From NCBI GenBank assembly GCA_028284905.1, contig JANQQU010000030.1, positions 186,001 to 250,000 of the forward strand: a stretch of 64,000 bases of DNA. The letters are read 5' to 3'. Numbering within the stretch: position 1 is the first letter of the stretch; every line of letters starts with the position of its first letter. Source of the DNA: Calditrichia bacterium (GTDB taxonomy: Bacteria; Calditrichota; Calditrichia; RBG-13-44-9; J075). Below the pieces are notes generated by a model, which was not told the DNA's origin, searched no databases, and saw only the letters and a list, made by a program, of their open reading frames with translations. A program made the position numbers and the translations under genes. Shown in pieces: positions 33,800 to 42,616 of the stretch.

Positions 33800-36283
33800 T
33801 TATGGCCGCCGAGGCGGGATCTGGCCGCTTGCCAATCTGAATTTCGGCTGCATCATACTCTTCGAAGCGCCGGGGATTGTCCAGACGCCCCGGCCAAATG
33901 TGCCGGCCGCGAGAAGGTCATCCGTCGCATCGTAGAGCAAATCCATCACCAGCACGTTGGGGAGCTTGACACCGAATTCGTCCCAAAGCACTAATGTCGT
34001 CGGAGAAACAATGTCAGCAAAGCGCAGGCGATAGACGCCACCCAGTCCTCCAACGAAAATAGCGGTGGTATCCGCTGCCGGCTTGTAGATTTCGATACAG
34101 CGTATATCAAGGTCCATTTGACTGGCGGAAAGTGAATCGTAGTAGCTGGTGAAATCAATGAGATTTCCGGTGATGTCGGTAACGACTTCATCATCCTGAT
34201 TGACGTTTTCGATGCGGTAAACGTATTTGCGGGTCACCATATAAGCGGTGCGCCAGTTATCCGGATCGATGACGATATCACGAATCACGCTATCTCCGGC
34301 GCTGGAGAAAGTGGTATCATTCAAAAAGCGGCGGTTCCAGTTGGCAGTAAAACCGGAACGAACGCTAAGCTCATTGCCACGGGCGGCGTAAATCACACCG
34401 GCCCGGTCGGTGCCGTCAGTGTTGCTGCTTCCGTAAGCCAGGGCATCCAGCCGGCGTCCGCGGCGGGGATTGTCTATAATCGTAACATTACCACCCTGAT
34501 TGCGGCTTTCATACAGTGCATTATCCCCGATGATGATGGCATTGGGATCGATCTTATTCAGGGCGATGCGCGTTAGGCGAAAACCGTCGGTATTGGTATC
34601 GGAATTGTGCAGGCCGCTGAATGGAATAATCGATCCTTCACCGGGAAAATTCAACCAGGCCGGTACCACTGCCCCGGGATTTGCATCGCTATATTCCCGG
34701 CGAAAAAACATATGGAGATTATTGCCCATGGTATAGCGAATCGAGGCATCACTTTTCGACATATTATCTACAGCAACATAACCGCCATCGCCTTCCTGAT
34801 TAAAGAAGTCTATCTGGAAAAAGCTGAACAAGCGGGCGTCCCGCCAAAGAATTGGGGTCAATGTATCGGCCGGCAAAACTTGCTCTACCGATCCAACATC
34901 CTGGGTGCCGCCGATGAGGACATCGTTATGAGAATCGTAGCCAATCGAATACATTTCCGAGATGCGCAGGTTACCGTTCAGGGAAGACCAGCGGCGAATT
35001 TCATTCACTCGTGGTGATGATAGTTTGTAAATGCCGCCATCGTCCGCCTGATAGATATTGCCCAGAACATCAAATTTGATATCGCGGGAATCGGCATGGG
35101 GAGAAGTTCCTCCGGCAAAACTACCGACCAGCGGCGTCCACATCTGCCCCAGCTGCTGGGAAAAATCGCCGATAAACAGGCGGCCGGAGTAATCCACTGT
35201 ACCGCTGGCGGTGGGAATAATCCAGCCCGGCTGACGGTCGCCGCCAAGATAAACAATCTGGGAACTGTTCGGATCCGCGGCGAGGGAAAAGTGGGTGGCG
35301 GATTGCTGCCCGGGAAATGGACCGACATTATTACCGACAAACGGCAGGCCTTCGTAGGTGGTTGGCATCAGCATCAAATTCCAGGATTGGCCGCTGTCGC
35401 TGGAACGCAGCACGGAAGCGGTACTACCGGCAGAAAGCGCAACATAAAGCGGACTCTGCCCATTGCCATCGGTCGTAGCGCTCATTGCCAACTTGATCGA
35501 AGTGGGATTCAGCGCGATGGGATCGGGGATATTGGCGGTCGCCTGCCAGGTCGCGCCGGTATCGGTGCTGCGAAAAACACCGGAGCCGGGAATTGCCGCA
35601 AAAAATTGATTGTTGTTATTGGGATCACCAACCAGCGAGGTCGTATTTCCGGCAATAGCAACGCTGAAGGTCTCGCCGCCATCGGCACTGCGGAAGAGTG
35701 CGCTGGTTGTGGCAACGAGCAGTACCGGATCATTCGCTGGCGTTGTCGCCACCGCTGCCGGGAGAATGGTGCGGATCGGGCGTCCGGCAAGTAAGCTATC
35801 ACCGATGATCTGCCAGCTGTCCCCACCATTTATTGATTTGTAGATACCAATCGCCGGACCACCACGACGCGCACCACTACTAAAGGAGCCGGTGCCAGCG
35901 TAAATAGTGCGGAAGTTTTGATCGAGGGGACTCAGTGCTACAGATCCGATCGCCAGACTGGGCATGTGATCAGTCAGCGGCGTCCAGCTGGGAGAGGCTG
36001 TATTTGCTGTTTCGGTGCGCCAAACCCCGCCGTTTATCGTGCCGATGTAAAGAATGTTGTTTTTCAATGGATGAGGGGCAATGCTGGATACCGCCCCGGC
36101 AACCGGACGATTGTCCATCCCTTCCACCTGGCCCATATGGATCGGTCCCGGTCCCTGCTCCCGCCATTCTGGATTGCCCGGCGGGTTTAATTCGCAAACA
36201 CAGGAAACGAATATTTGCGCGGTCAGAAATAAGAATAAGGATGTTTTAATGAGGATTTTACGAAGACGATTCGGTGTTGTCAT
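33800..36283 (-). CDS. Exported BNR/VPS10-like propeller protein, possible lipoprotein
   Basis: The product has 827 residues from the ATG at 36283 (AGGGTGA upstream). The N-terminus ends in IFVSC near residue 27, an imperfect lipobox followed by CELNPPG, so a lipoprotein is possible. The body is a sequence of BNR-like blades: NNILYIGTINGGVWRT, GIYKSINGGDSWQII, ALFRSADGGETF and GVFRSTDTGATW, as in sortilin/VPS10-like and exo-sialidase-like propellers. It ends with AAGTFGRGVWTIPG and a short basic tail, and lacks the type IX sorting domain of the other propeller proteins here. It is separated by 57 bases from the kinase gene downstream. No sialidase catalytic set can be identified, so enzyme activity is not claimed. 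Confidence 0.82.
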   Translation of the reverse strand: MTTPNRLRKILIKTSLFLFLTAQIFVSCVCELNPPGNPEWREQGPGPIHMGQVEGMDNRPVAGAVSSIAPHPLKNNILYIGTINGGVWRTETANTASPSWTPLTDHMPSLAIGSVALSPLDQNFRTIYAGTGSFSSGARRGGPAIGIYKSINGGDSWQIIGDSLLAGRPIRTILPAAVATTPANDPVLLVATTSALFRSADGGETFSVAIAGNTTSLVGDPNNNNQFFAAIPGSGVFRSTDTGATWQATANIPDPIALNPTSIKLAMSATTDGNGQSPLYVALSAGSTASVLRSSDSGQSWNLMLMPTTYEGLPFVGNNVGPFPGQQSATHFSLAADPNSSQIVYLGGDRQPGWIIPTASGTVDYSGRLFIGDFSQQLGQMWTPLVGSFAGGTSPHADSRDIKFDVLGNIYQADDGGIYKLSSPRVNEIRRWSSLNGNLRISEMYSIGYDSHNDVLIGGTQDVGSVEQVLPADTLTPILWRDARLFSFFQIDFFNQEGDGGYVAVDNMSKSDASIRYTMGNNLHMFFRREYSDANPGAVVPAWLNFPGEGSIIPFSGLHNSDTNTDGFRLTRIALNKIDPNAIIIGDNALYESRNQGGNVTIIDNPRRGRRLDALAYGSSNTDGTDRAGVIYAARGNELSVRSGFTANWNRRFLNDTTFSSAGDSVIRDIVIDPDNWRTAYMVTRKYVYRIENVNQDDEVVTDITGNLIDFTSYYDSLSASQMDLDIRCIEIYKPAADTTAIFVGGLGGVYRLRFADIVSPTTLVLWDEFGVKLPNVLVMDLLYDATDDLLAAGTFGRGVWTIPGASKSMMQPKFRLASGQIPPRRP

Positions 36284-36407
36284 TTTTTCACCCTGGTCTT
36301 TTGTGCAAATCAATGTTAGCAAAAAAAACTGGAAATGAAAAATTTGCTTGCTGATTAATTGGAATGAACCGGGTTTGGGGTATGACTCGTATATACGGTT
36401 ATGGGTT

Positions 36408-36462
36408 GCTGCCCGCCCGGGACTGTCGTCCTGGGCTATTTTGGATCGCCCTGGCGGGCTGA
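36408..36462. repeat. GC-rich hairpin element between genes
   Basis: GCCCGGGAC at about 36414-36422 can pair with GTCCTGGGC at 36427-36435, and a flanking GCCCGCC pairs with GGCGGGC at about 36453-36459. It lies between the hydrolase stop and the propeller gene start. It could end hydrolase transcription or be one more interspersed repeat. Confidence 0.5.
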
Positions 36463-36476
36463 TCGCTTTTTATCGG

Positions 36477-37397
36477 TTAATCGTTATTAAGGTGTTTTTG
36501 GAAGAAGCTGAAAACTTTTTCTTTGTACTGATTGCCTCCGGCTTGCCAGAGGCCATGATGATCTGCGCCGGATACCGGGTACCACTCTTTCTTCGGAGAA
36601 GCTAGGTTCAGAAATATTCTCCGGCCGTAAGCAATCGAAATTTTTTCATCTGCATCGCCGTGGATGAGCAGGATTGGCTGCTTAATTTGCCGGGCAGAAA
36701 TTTCCGGGTGGATGGTAAATGGCTGGAAGTTCGCGATTTCACCTGCCCGCTGCAGCGCCGCATCGGATATAAATCGAAACCCAATGCCGGTAACACGGGC
36801 CATGTAATCCCGGGCGGTTTCCGGAAAGGCGGCAAATGTGCTCTCAACAATGCCACAGCTGATGCGCGGCTCAACAGCCATTGCCTGCAACGCAACTGCA
36901 CCACCGAAAGAGTTTCCCCACACCGCAAAGCGCTGATCGCTGCCGAACCGTTGCTGGGCAGCATCAATAATGGCGGAAAGGTCGTGTTTTTCATAGTAGC
37001 CATAGGTGCAAAATTGGCCGCCGCTTTCGCCATGGGCGCGGGAGTCATAAACGATAGTATTGAATCCGCTGTTCGCCAACATCTTCGCCGCACCAAGCTG
37101 GTGTTCTTTGCAACTGGCAATGCCATGCAGCATAATAATTGTTGCCTTGCTGCTATCCCGGTTGGCCTGGATATACCATCCCTTCAGAAGAATGCTGTCC
37201 GTCGCCTGAACATCGAATGCGGCAGCCTGCAATCCATAATCTGCCGGGATGATTTTTGTGCGATGTTGACGAAGAATTTCCGGGGTGATGCGCGGTGGCT
37301 GAAGCACCGCATACGGAGCCACATGCTGAATACCGATATAGCCAGCAATTGCAATGAGTAAAATGATAATTACTAAAATAATGATACGCTTTTTCAT
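36477..37397 (-). CDS. Membrane-anchored alpha/beta hydrolase
   Basis: The product has 306 residues from the ATG at 37397. One N-terminal membrane helix (about 4-26) anchors an alpha/beta-hydrolase domain. The oxyanion strand IIMLHGIASCKEHQ, nucleophile Ser163 in WGNSFGG, acid Asp250 in LLIHGDADEKI and His280 or His281 in SGADHHGLW give a complete triad. The pattern resembles the BAAT/acyl-CoA thioesterase-like or YqkD-type hydrolases found in many bacteria. Substrate is unknown. It stands alone on the minus strand, divergent from the AraC gene at 37488 with about 90 bases between, so shared regulation is possible. Confidence 0.88.
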   Translation of the reverse strand: MKKRIIILVIIILLIAIAGYIGIQHVAPYAVLQPPRITPEILRQHRTKIIPADYGLQAAAFDVQATDSILLKGWYIQANRDSSKATIIMLHGIASCKEHQLGAAKMLANSGFNTIVYDSRAHGESGGQFCTYGYYEKHDLSAIIDAAQQRFGSDQRFAVWGNSFGGAVALQAMAVEPRISCGIVESTFAAFPETARDYMARVTGIGFRFISDAALQRAGEIANFQPFTIHPEISARQIKQPILLIHGDADEKISIAYGRRIFLNLASPKKEWYPVSGADHHGLWQAGGNQYKEKVFSFFQKHLNND

Positions 37398-37487
37398 GGT
37401 TCTCGCTAATAAATGTGTAACGCCTTCCGGTCGGATATCATCCAATCGATGAATTAATGATAACCTGGTTAAACCGAACAGCTATTG

Positions 37488-38543
37488 ATGAAACCTGAAC
37501 GCTTTCAACCTGTTGTACAGAAAACCTATCGCTTTTCCGATTATAATATGCTACTACCGGAAAGTGGACATGGCTTTTTCCAAATTGATTTTCAGAACTA
37601 TTCTTTTACTGCAACGCGCGCTATTTTTTTATCCTGCGGACAATATTTTCAATTATTAGATGGCCAAACTCGCTTTAAGGTTTACCGCTTTCCGAAGTCT
37701 CTGATACGCAGTAAAATGAACTCCCGCTATTTATTTAAACACCTTATCGCCCTCGGTGCTGTAGACCTTCCCGGAGAAAGTGCTGAAAAGGTGGCAAAAG
37801 ATAATATCTTGCCCGGCAATGAACCAGCAGTGCTGGATTTCTCCATAGAACAATGGCAAATGCAAAACCCCCTACAATCATCTCCACAGGAAATCCGGCA
37901 AATATTTGATTTTAAAGACGTTCTCGATCAATCATACCGAAGGCAGCCAAGCTCGGCGCAATTATTTCAAAGACTAAATCAACCGGCTGTTCGCTTGAAC
38001 CAGTTGTTGAAAAAACGCCTGGGAGTAAGTAGTGCGCAACTGCTTCAAAACCGCACGTTGCTGGAGGCGAAACGGGAAGTGGTGTTTAGCGATAAATCCA
38101 TGAAAGAAATCACTTACGATCTCGGATTCAATGATCCCGCCTATTTCAATCGGTTTTTCAAACGGACGACGGGAAAAACGCCCCGGCAATTCCGGGAAAT
38201 GTTTCAGGTAGATGATCGCGACAGTTTTCTAGGCGCCCTCTTTAATGCTATCGAAGAATATTATAAGCAGGAGCGATCCACTGCTTTTTATGCCCGGCAA
38301 TTGGGGATGAGCATACCTGCCGTTTCAAAAAAAGTGCAGAAAAAATTGCAGCGAACCGTCGGATCATTGGTGCGGGAGAAGCTAATCAGCGAAAGCAAAC
38401 AGTTGCTTTCAAAAAACTGGCCGGTGGTTGATATTGCCTACGATTTAGGATTCGAAGCCCCCAATCATTTTTCTGCCTTCTTTAAAAATTATACTGGCCA
38501 AACCCCCAGCGATTTTCGCCATTCTATTCAAAAAGTGCAATAA
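37488..38543 (+). CDS. AraC-family regulator with two tandem AraC-type DNA-binding domains
   Basis: The product has 351 residues from the ATG at 37488 (a TTG three bases upstream is an alternative). The first 150 residues look like a small sensing domain. Two complete AraC HTH modules follow. The first (about 155-240) ends LGFNDPAYFNRFFKRTTGK then TPRQF. The second (about 255-350) has FYARQLGMSIPAVSKKVQKK and ends LGFEAPNHFSAFFKNYTGQ then TPSDF. Most family members have one. Its targets may be the two genes downstream on the same strand (38638, 39056) or the divergent hydrolase. No ribosome binding site is strong here. Confidence 0.85.
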   Translation: MKPERFQPVVQKTYRFSDYNMLLPESGHGFFQIDFQNYSFTATRAIFLSCGQYFQLLDGQTRFKVYRFPKSLIRSKMNSRYLFKHLIALGAVDLPGESAEKVAKDNILPGNEPAVLDFSIEQWQMQNPLQSSPQEIRQIFDFKDVLDQSYRRQPSSAQLFQRLNQPAVRLNQLLKKRLGVSSAQLLQNRTLLEAKREVVFSDKSMKEITYDLGFNDPAYFNRFFKRTTGKTPRQFREMFQVDDRDSFLGALFNAIEEYYKQERSTAFYARQLGMSIPAVSKKVQKKLQRTVGSLVREKLISESKQLLSKNWPVVDIAYDLGFEAPNHFSAFFKNYTGQTPSDFRHSIQKVQ

Positions 38544-38637
38544 ATGTAGCAGCATTTGTACCGTTTCTTCTACCGCCAGCCCCTATTTTTCCTTCGCAGT
38601 TATTCAAATACCTTTAACCAAAACGGAGGAAAATCCG

Positions 38638-38985
38638 ATGGAAATTTTAACCCTCGTCCAGGAGATGGATGATATGGTCCAAAATGGACAGATTGTTGAA
38701 GCTGTTGATGCTTATTTCGGCGATGCAGCAGTGACAGAAGATTTTGATGGTACAGTGACCCGCAATAAAACAGAAATGCTCGAAAAGATGCGCACATTTC
38801 TCGGTGCTATCGAAAAAGTAAATGGCATCACCTTACATCATGCTACAGTAAATGACACTGTCTCCATGTCCGAATATACTTTTGATTTCGATATGAAAGA
38901 TGGCAGCAAAGTGCTTTGGCACGAAATCATTCGGCGCGTTTGGGAAGATGGCAAGGTTGTTAATGAACAATATTTTAAGAACTGA
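38638..38985 (+). CDS. NTF2-like (SnoaL-type) small protein
   Basis: The product has 115 residues, preceded by GGAGG eight bases before the ATG. Its sequence (VQEMDDMVQNGQIVEAVDAY, then MLEKMRTFLGAIEKVNGI and ending WHEIIRRVWEDGKVVNEQY) matches the NTF2-like/SnoaL fold of about 110-130 residues. Such proteins are small ligand-binding pockets or isomerases and cyclases; which role applies cannot be read from the sequence. It lies between the double-HTH AraC gene and the YHS gene, with 94- and 70-base gaps, and could form one unit with them. Confidence 0.78.
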   Translation: MEILTLVQEMDDMVQNGQIVEAVDAYFGDAAVTEDFDGTVTRNKTEMLEKMRTFLGAIEKVNGITLHHATVNDTVSMSEYTFDFDMKDGSKVLWHEIIRRVWEDGKVVNEQYFKN

Positions 38986-39055
38986 TCAGAGAATTTTGCC
39001 CACCTCGGGCAGGTTGCGCATTTACACATTTGATAACAGATTAAGGAGAAAACTC

Positions 39056-39523
39056 ATGAAAAAGTATATCCAGTTTTACCTGGTGGTTTTATTCACAGCT
39101 ACACAATTATTATTCGCGCAAAATCTTACAGCTCATTACAATGTCGATGATAGCAAAATTGGGCTAGCGGGATACAGTCCGGTTTCTTATATCGACCTGG
39201 GACTGGCGCAGCGCGGCTTGAAAGAATTTAAATCCGTGCATGATGGCATTAACTACTATTTTACCAATGCAGATCAAAAAGCCGCTTTTGAGAAAAATCC
39301 GGAAAAATATTTGCCGGCATACGGTGGATTTTGTGCCTTCGGGATTGCGGTTGGTGCACGGTTTCGGGTAGATCCGAACAAGTTTCTGGTGAGCGATGGG
39401 AAACTGTATTTATTCCTGTATGATCTCGAAGTCGATGCTCAGCAGCTGTGGTTACAAGGGGATGAAAAAGATCTTCGTCAAAAAGCTGATGCGAACTGGA
39501 AACAACTGAAGGCCCAATCTTAG
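39056..39523 (+). CDS. Exported YHS-domain protein
   Basis: The product has 155 residues from the ATG at 39056 (AAGGAG upstream); the longer frame from 38900 overlaps the preceding gene and is rejected. It has a signal peptide (about 1-20, ending LLFAQ). The YHS-type core reads GLAGYSPVSYIDLGLAQRG, then YYFTNADQKAAFEKNPEKYL and AYGGFCAFG. YHS domains are thought to bind metal, often copper, and are common in exported proteins. The strong hairpin just after the stop ends the operon. The role is unknown. Confidence 0.85.
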   Translation: MKKYIQFYLVVLFTATQLLFAQNLTAHYNVDDSKIGLAGYSPVSYIDLGLAQRGLKEFKSVHDGINYYFTNADQKAAFEKNPEKYLPAYGGFCAFGIAVGARFRVDPNKFLVSDGKLYLFLYDLEVDAQQLWLQGDEKDLRQKADANWKQLKAQS

Positions 39524-39533
39524 CGGAATGGAA

Positions 39534-39580
39534 AATATAAAGCACCGGCAAGATATCTTAAAATTTCGGTGCTTTATATT
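39534..39580. terminator. Terminator hairpin after the YHS gene
   Basis: AATATAAAGCACCG (39534-39547) and CGGTGCTTTATATT (39567-39580) form a perfect 14-bp stem, 10 bases after the YHS stop codon, followed by a T-rich run (ATTTAACTTTTCTTT). Confidence 0.7.
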
Positions 39581-39650
39581 ATTTAACTTTTCTTTAAGAC
39601 AAACCGCTGAATGCCAGCTGGGAAAAATCTGAAGAGAAAAAGTTTTTATA

Positions 39651-39690
39651 AATAACGGCCACAAGACGTTAGTACGCAGTGGCCGTTATT
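39651..39690. terminator. Bidirectional terminator hairpin between convergent genes
   Basis: AATAACGGCCAC (39651-39662) and GTGGCCGTTATT (39679-39690) form a perfect 12-bp stem, with A-rich sequence on the left and T/A-rich sequence on the right. It lies between the YHS gene and the convergent methyltransferase and suits termination of the latter on the minus strand. Confidence 0.65.
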
Positions 39691-39715
39691 TAATTTATTG
39701 CAATGAAATACTCAC

Positions 39716-40804
39716 CTATTTCTGAATAACATAATAATCATTCTGGATATCATGTGAGAGATTATGAATGATGACCTGGCTAAAACCAGCTTCCTGCAAC
39801 ATCTCCTGAGCTTTTTCCCGGCCCCACATAGTGCCAAGACCCATACCGCCCTGCGCCAGGGAAACAGTCATACAGTGCATGGTGGAAATGGTGTAAAGCA
39901 ATGGCCCCAGCGGATGTTCGAGATTGTTCTCGACTTTGCTGGATGCGGCGATATCCTGCATTAAATACACGCCATCATCTTTTAAAGCTCTGCGAATGCC
40001 ACGTAACACGCGGTCCGGGCGGGCCTGATCGTGAATGGCATCAAATGTTGTGATGAAATCGAACTGGCCTTCCGGTGCATCCTCATCGAAGGAGGTCAGG
40101 TCACGAACTTCAAAGTGCACGTTACCGGTTGCATGGGCGACGGCTTCCGCGCGGGCGGCGGCGATTGCCTCTTCGGAAAGATCATAACCGGTAAAGCGGC
40201 TGTTCGGGAATGTTTGTGCAAGCAAGTTCAATGCGCGTCCCATGCCGCAGCCAACATCCAGCACGTTAATGCCTTTTTCCAGCGCTTTTGTTAGATTTGG
40301 CACTAGTGGTAAAATCGATTCGAACAGCGAAGAAAGTACCGATTGCCCGCTGTCTTCCGCCATGACCTCATGGAAGCGTTTGAATTCGGAATAAGGCACG
40401 CCACCACCATTCTCGAAACAATCCAGCACGTTATCTTCCACGGAACCCATCAAGCCAATGTATTGGGAAAAAACGCCGATGTTATCCGCACCGGCTTCCC
40501 GCGTCAAGCAGGCGGCATGTTCTGCTGGTAATGAAAATTTTGTTTCACCATTTTCGGCATGAACTTCTACGATGCCACCGGTCGCCATTGCACCCAGCCA
40601 TTCCCGCACGTAACGTTCGTTCAGGCCGGCGGCATTGGCAATATCCCGACTGCTGGATGGTGCGAGATGACTCATTGTGTCAAAGAGGCCACTGCGATGG
40701 CCAAGCGAGGCCATTACCGCCAGGGCGCCACCGTTTAACATATCGACTAATTTTCCACCGAAAGCTTCAGCTTTTTGCGCGTCAATTTGATGTAATGTAC
40801 ACAT
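39716..40804 (-). CDS. Class I SAM-dependent methyltransferase with N-terminal winged helix
   Basis: The product has 362 residues, with AAGGAG upstream of the ATG. A winged-helix segment (about 25-100, SSRDIANAAGLNERYVREWL) resembles that of Rv2258c-like methyltransferases. The SAM-binding core starts at motif I (INVLDVGCGMGRALNLL, about 178-194), continues with FTGYDLSEEAI, and has ITTFDAIHDQARP and DDGVYLMQDI. This class includes small-molecule and protein methyltransferases; the substrate is unknown. The APC permease gene lies 104 bases upstream on the same strand, so the two may be co-transcribed, and an acceptor imported by that permease is a possible but untested idea. Confidence 0.85.
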   Translation of the reverse strand: MCTLHQIDAQKAEAFGGKLVDMLNGGALAVMASLGHRSGLFDTMSHLAPSSSRDIANAAGLNERYVREWLGAMATGGIVEVHAENGETKFSLPAEHAACLTREAGADNIGVFSQYIGLMGSVEDNVLDCFENGGGVPYSEFKRFHEVMAEDSGQSVLSSLFESILPLVPNLTKALEKGINVLDVGCGMGRALNLLAQTFPNSRFTGYDLSEEAIAAARAEAVAHATGNVHFEVRDLTSFDEDAPEGQFDFITTFDAIHDQARPDRVLRGIRRALKDDGVYLMQDIAASSKVENNLEHPLGPLLYTISTMHCMTVSLAQGGMGLGTMWGREKAQEMLQEAGFSQVIIHNLSHDIQNDYYVIQK

Positions 40805-40873
40805 AATAATTCTCCTTAAATGTTGATATAATTCGTTAAATTTTTGATTTCTTAATTCCTAGATGATACTGTT

Positions 40874-40904
40874 CATTTGCCCATTTGCCCATTTGCCCAT
40901 TTGC
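40874..40904. repeat. Short tandem repeat CATTTGCC x 3.9
   Basis: Three full copies and one partial copy of the 8-base unit CATTTGCC lie just downstream of the permease stop codon, in the spacer before the methyltransferase. Possibly slippage-prone; no function visible. Confidence 0.8.
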
Positions 40905-40908
40905 AACA

Positions 40909-42423
40909 TTAACTGGCAATACGATTCTCAAAATTCACATCCTCGCTTTCCTCGACCGGTTGCGTTTGCCGAAGGAATGCTTCAAAAACTTCATCGTCGC
41001 TGATATCCAGGGTGCGAACTGCTGCGCTGGGAATCTTTAACGCGGAGAGCGCAAAGGATATGGCCGTGACCGTCAATGCCCCGCCGAGCACTGCCAGGGC
41101 CCGAATACCATAGTGAAAATGGGCATCAGCAAAAGCGAAGTAGAGGCCAATAAGTGTGGCAACAATACCGGTGATGGCCATCGGCACAAACCAGCGACCT
41201 TGAAACGCCCGGGCATTCGCAGGATGTAATTTGCGATTCGCCAATGCCAGCAGGTGAAAGGCGACATAGAGAATGATCCAGGCATAAGCGGCAGAAAAGA
41301 CCCAGTCGATAACCGCACTGTTATAAATTGCCGGAATAAGAAAGAGGGCAAGGCTGAATATCGTCGCCACTACTGGCGTGCCATACCTGGGATGCAATCT
41401 GCCAAAGTAGGTAGATAGTTTGCCAAAGAAGTAACCTTCCCGGGCGATGCTGTATAGAACCCGGGGAACTGCGGCAAAGATGACCACCAACGAACCGAGC
41501 GTTGCAGCGACGGAAGCAAGCGCCATCAGCAAATAGCCGCTATCGCCAAACATCAGGTAACCGACCGCCAATTGTGGTGCCTCGCCACCAGCAGCGATGC
41601 TGCCCTTCATCGCCGTTTGCCAGACCTCCAGCGGTGCACTGCCGGTAACCCCTAATCCCATGATTAGCGACGTTGCCAGGATGATCACCAGTCCGGCGAT
41701 AATACCCCGCGGTAAGGATTTACGCGGCGCTTTTACTTCTTCAGCCAGCGAGCAGGCGAATTCAATTCCGACGAAGCTCCAGAATGCCAGGGCCAGCCCA
41801 CCGGCAAGAATGCCACCGGCACCAAACCAGTCGAACATGCCGATGCCGGCATCAAGATTAGCGGTGGACCAACTACCGGTGTCACCGATACCAAGAAAAC
41901 CGGCGATGCCGAAAAACCAGCGAATTCCCAGCATAAGCAGCAGCAAACCTGCGCTAACCCAGGCGGTGGTACGGATGCCGAAAATATTTGGAATCACCGC
42001 CAGGACATATAAAATGATGATGTAATAACTAATGTCGATATTTGTGTTAAATAAAGCCTGCAGTCCAAAAGCGCCGGCAGCTGCTTCGCCGGAAACGGCA
42101 AATGCACTTACACCAAAAAAGGACAGGCCGAGAAAAACACCGAGGAAAGCACCGCGTCGTCCCTTGAAAATTGCCCGGGCATAATCGTATAATGCACCGG
42201 CCCGCGGATAGGAAACGCTTAGATCTGCCGCGGAAAGCCCTAAAAATAAGTTGATAATAAATCCGAATAGTAAAGCAACGGCGAACGCGCCACCGAGAGT
42301 AAAGAATCCGTTAAAGTCACTAACCAGCGTACTGGCAGCGACAACCAAAGCAATCCCGGCAACCATTACCTCCCAGGTGCCCAGCGATTTGCTCAGGGTT
42401 TGTTGTTGAAGTTGTTTGGACAT
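40909..42423 (-). CDS. APC-family amino acid permease
   Basis: The product has 504 residues from the ATG at 42423, which has AGGAGA upstream. About 12 membrane helices are visible. The N-terminus reads SLGTWEVMVAGIAL, and the conserved stretch after helix 6 reads GIEFACSLAEEVKAPRKSL then PRGI. This places it in the amino acid-polyamine-organocation family, which moves amino acids or amines by secondary transport. The exact substrate cannot be read. It faces away from the membrane AraC regulator at 42617 across a 193-base region with four related half-sites, so that protein probably controls it. Confidence 0.9.
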   Translation of the reverse strand: MSKQLQQQTLSKSLGTWEVMVAGIALVVAASTLVSDFNGFFTLGGAFAVALLFGFIINLFLGLSAADLSVSYPRAGALYDYARAIFKGRRGAFLGVFLGLSFFGVSAFAVSGEAAAGAFGLQALFNTNIDISYYIIILYVLAVIPNIFGIRTTAWVSAGLLLLMLGIRWFFGIAGFLGIGDTGSWSTANLDAGIGMFDWFGAGGILAGGLALAFWSFVGIEFACSLAEEVKAPRKSLPRGIIAGLVIILATSLIMGLGVTGSAPLEVWQTAMKGSIAAGGEAPQLAVGYLMFGDSGYLLMALASVAATLGSLVVIFAAVPRVLYSIAREGYFFGKLSTYFGRLHPRYGTPVVATIFSLALFLIPAIYNSAVIDWVFSAAYAWIILYVAFHLLALANRKLHPANARAFQGRWFVPMAITGIVATLIGLYFAFADAHFHYGIRALAVLGGALTVTAISFALSALKIPSAAVRTLDISDDEVFEAFLRQTQPVEESEDVNFENRIAS

Positions 42424-42506
42424 GTTATTTTCTCCTGTTATGATCGATTTTTTGTTCAATGCGTTAACAGGATACGAAATTCAGGCAGGGGCTAACAATC
42501 GGAGTA

Positions 42507-42569
42507 CTACGGTTTTTATTTTGGGGAAGTACGGTATTACTCTGCAACGAAATACCGTAGATACCGTAC
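42507..42569. promoter_or_regulatory. Cluster of four TACGGTATT-like half-sites
   Basis: CTACGGTTTTT (42507), GTACGGTATTA (42529) and, in inverse orientation, AAATACCGTAG (42550) and ATACCGTAC (42561) lie in the divergent spacer between the permease and the AraC gene. The inner pair forms an inverted repeat. This pattern is expected for a dimeric regulator, most simply the AraC-type protein encoded next to it. Confidence 0.6.
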
Positions 42570-42616
42570 AATAACGGGGTAAAATACAGTAAATCAGTAA
42601 AAAGTAGAGTGATTCG

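Noticed and set aside
35096-35794. Open frame of 232 codons on the plus strand
   Set aside because: Shadow of the BNR propeller gene; no ribosome binding site and no recognisable domain.
36660-37361. Open frame of 233 codons on the plus strand
   Set aside because: Antisense to the hydrolase gene, which has a complete catalytic triad; the composition is that of a shadow frame.
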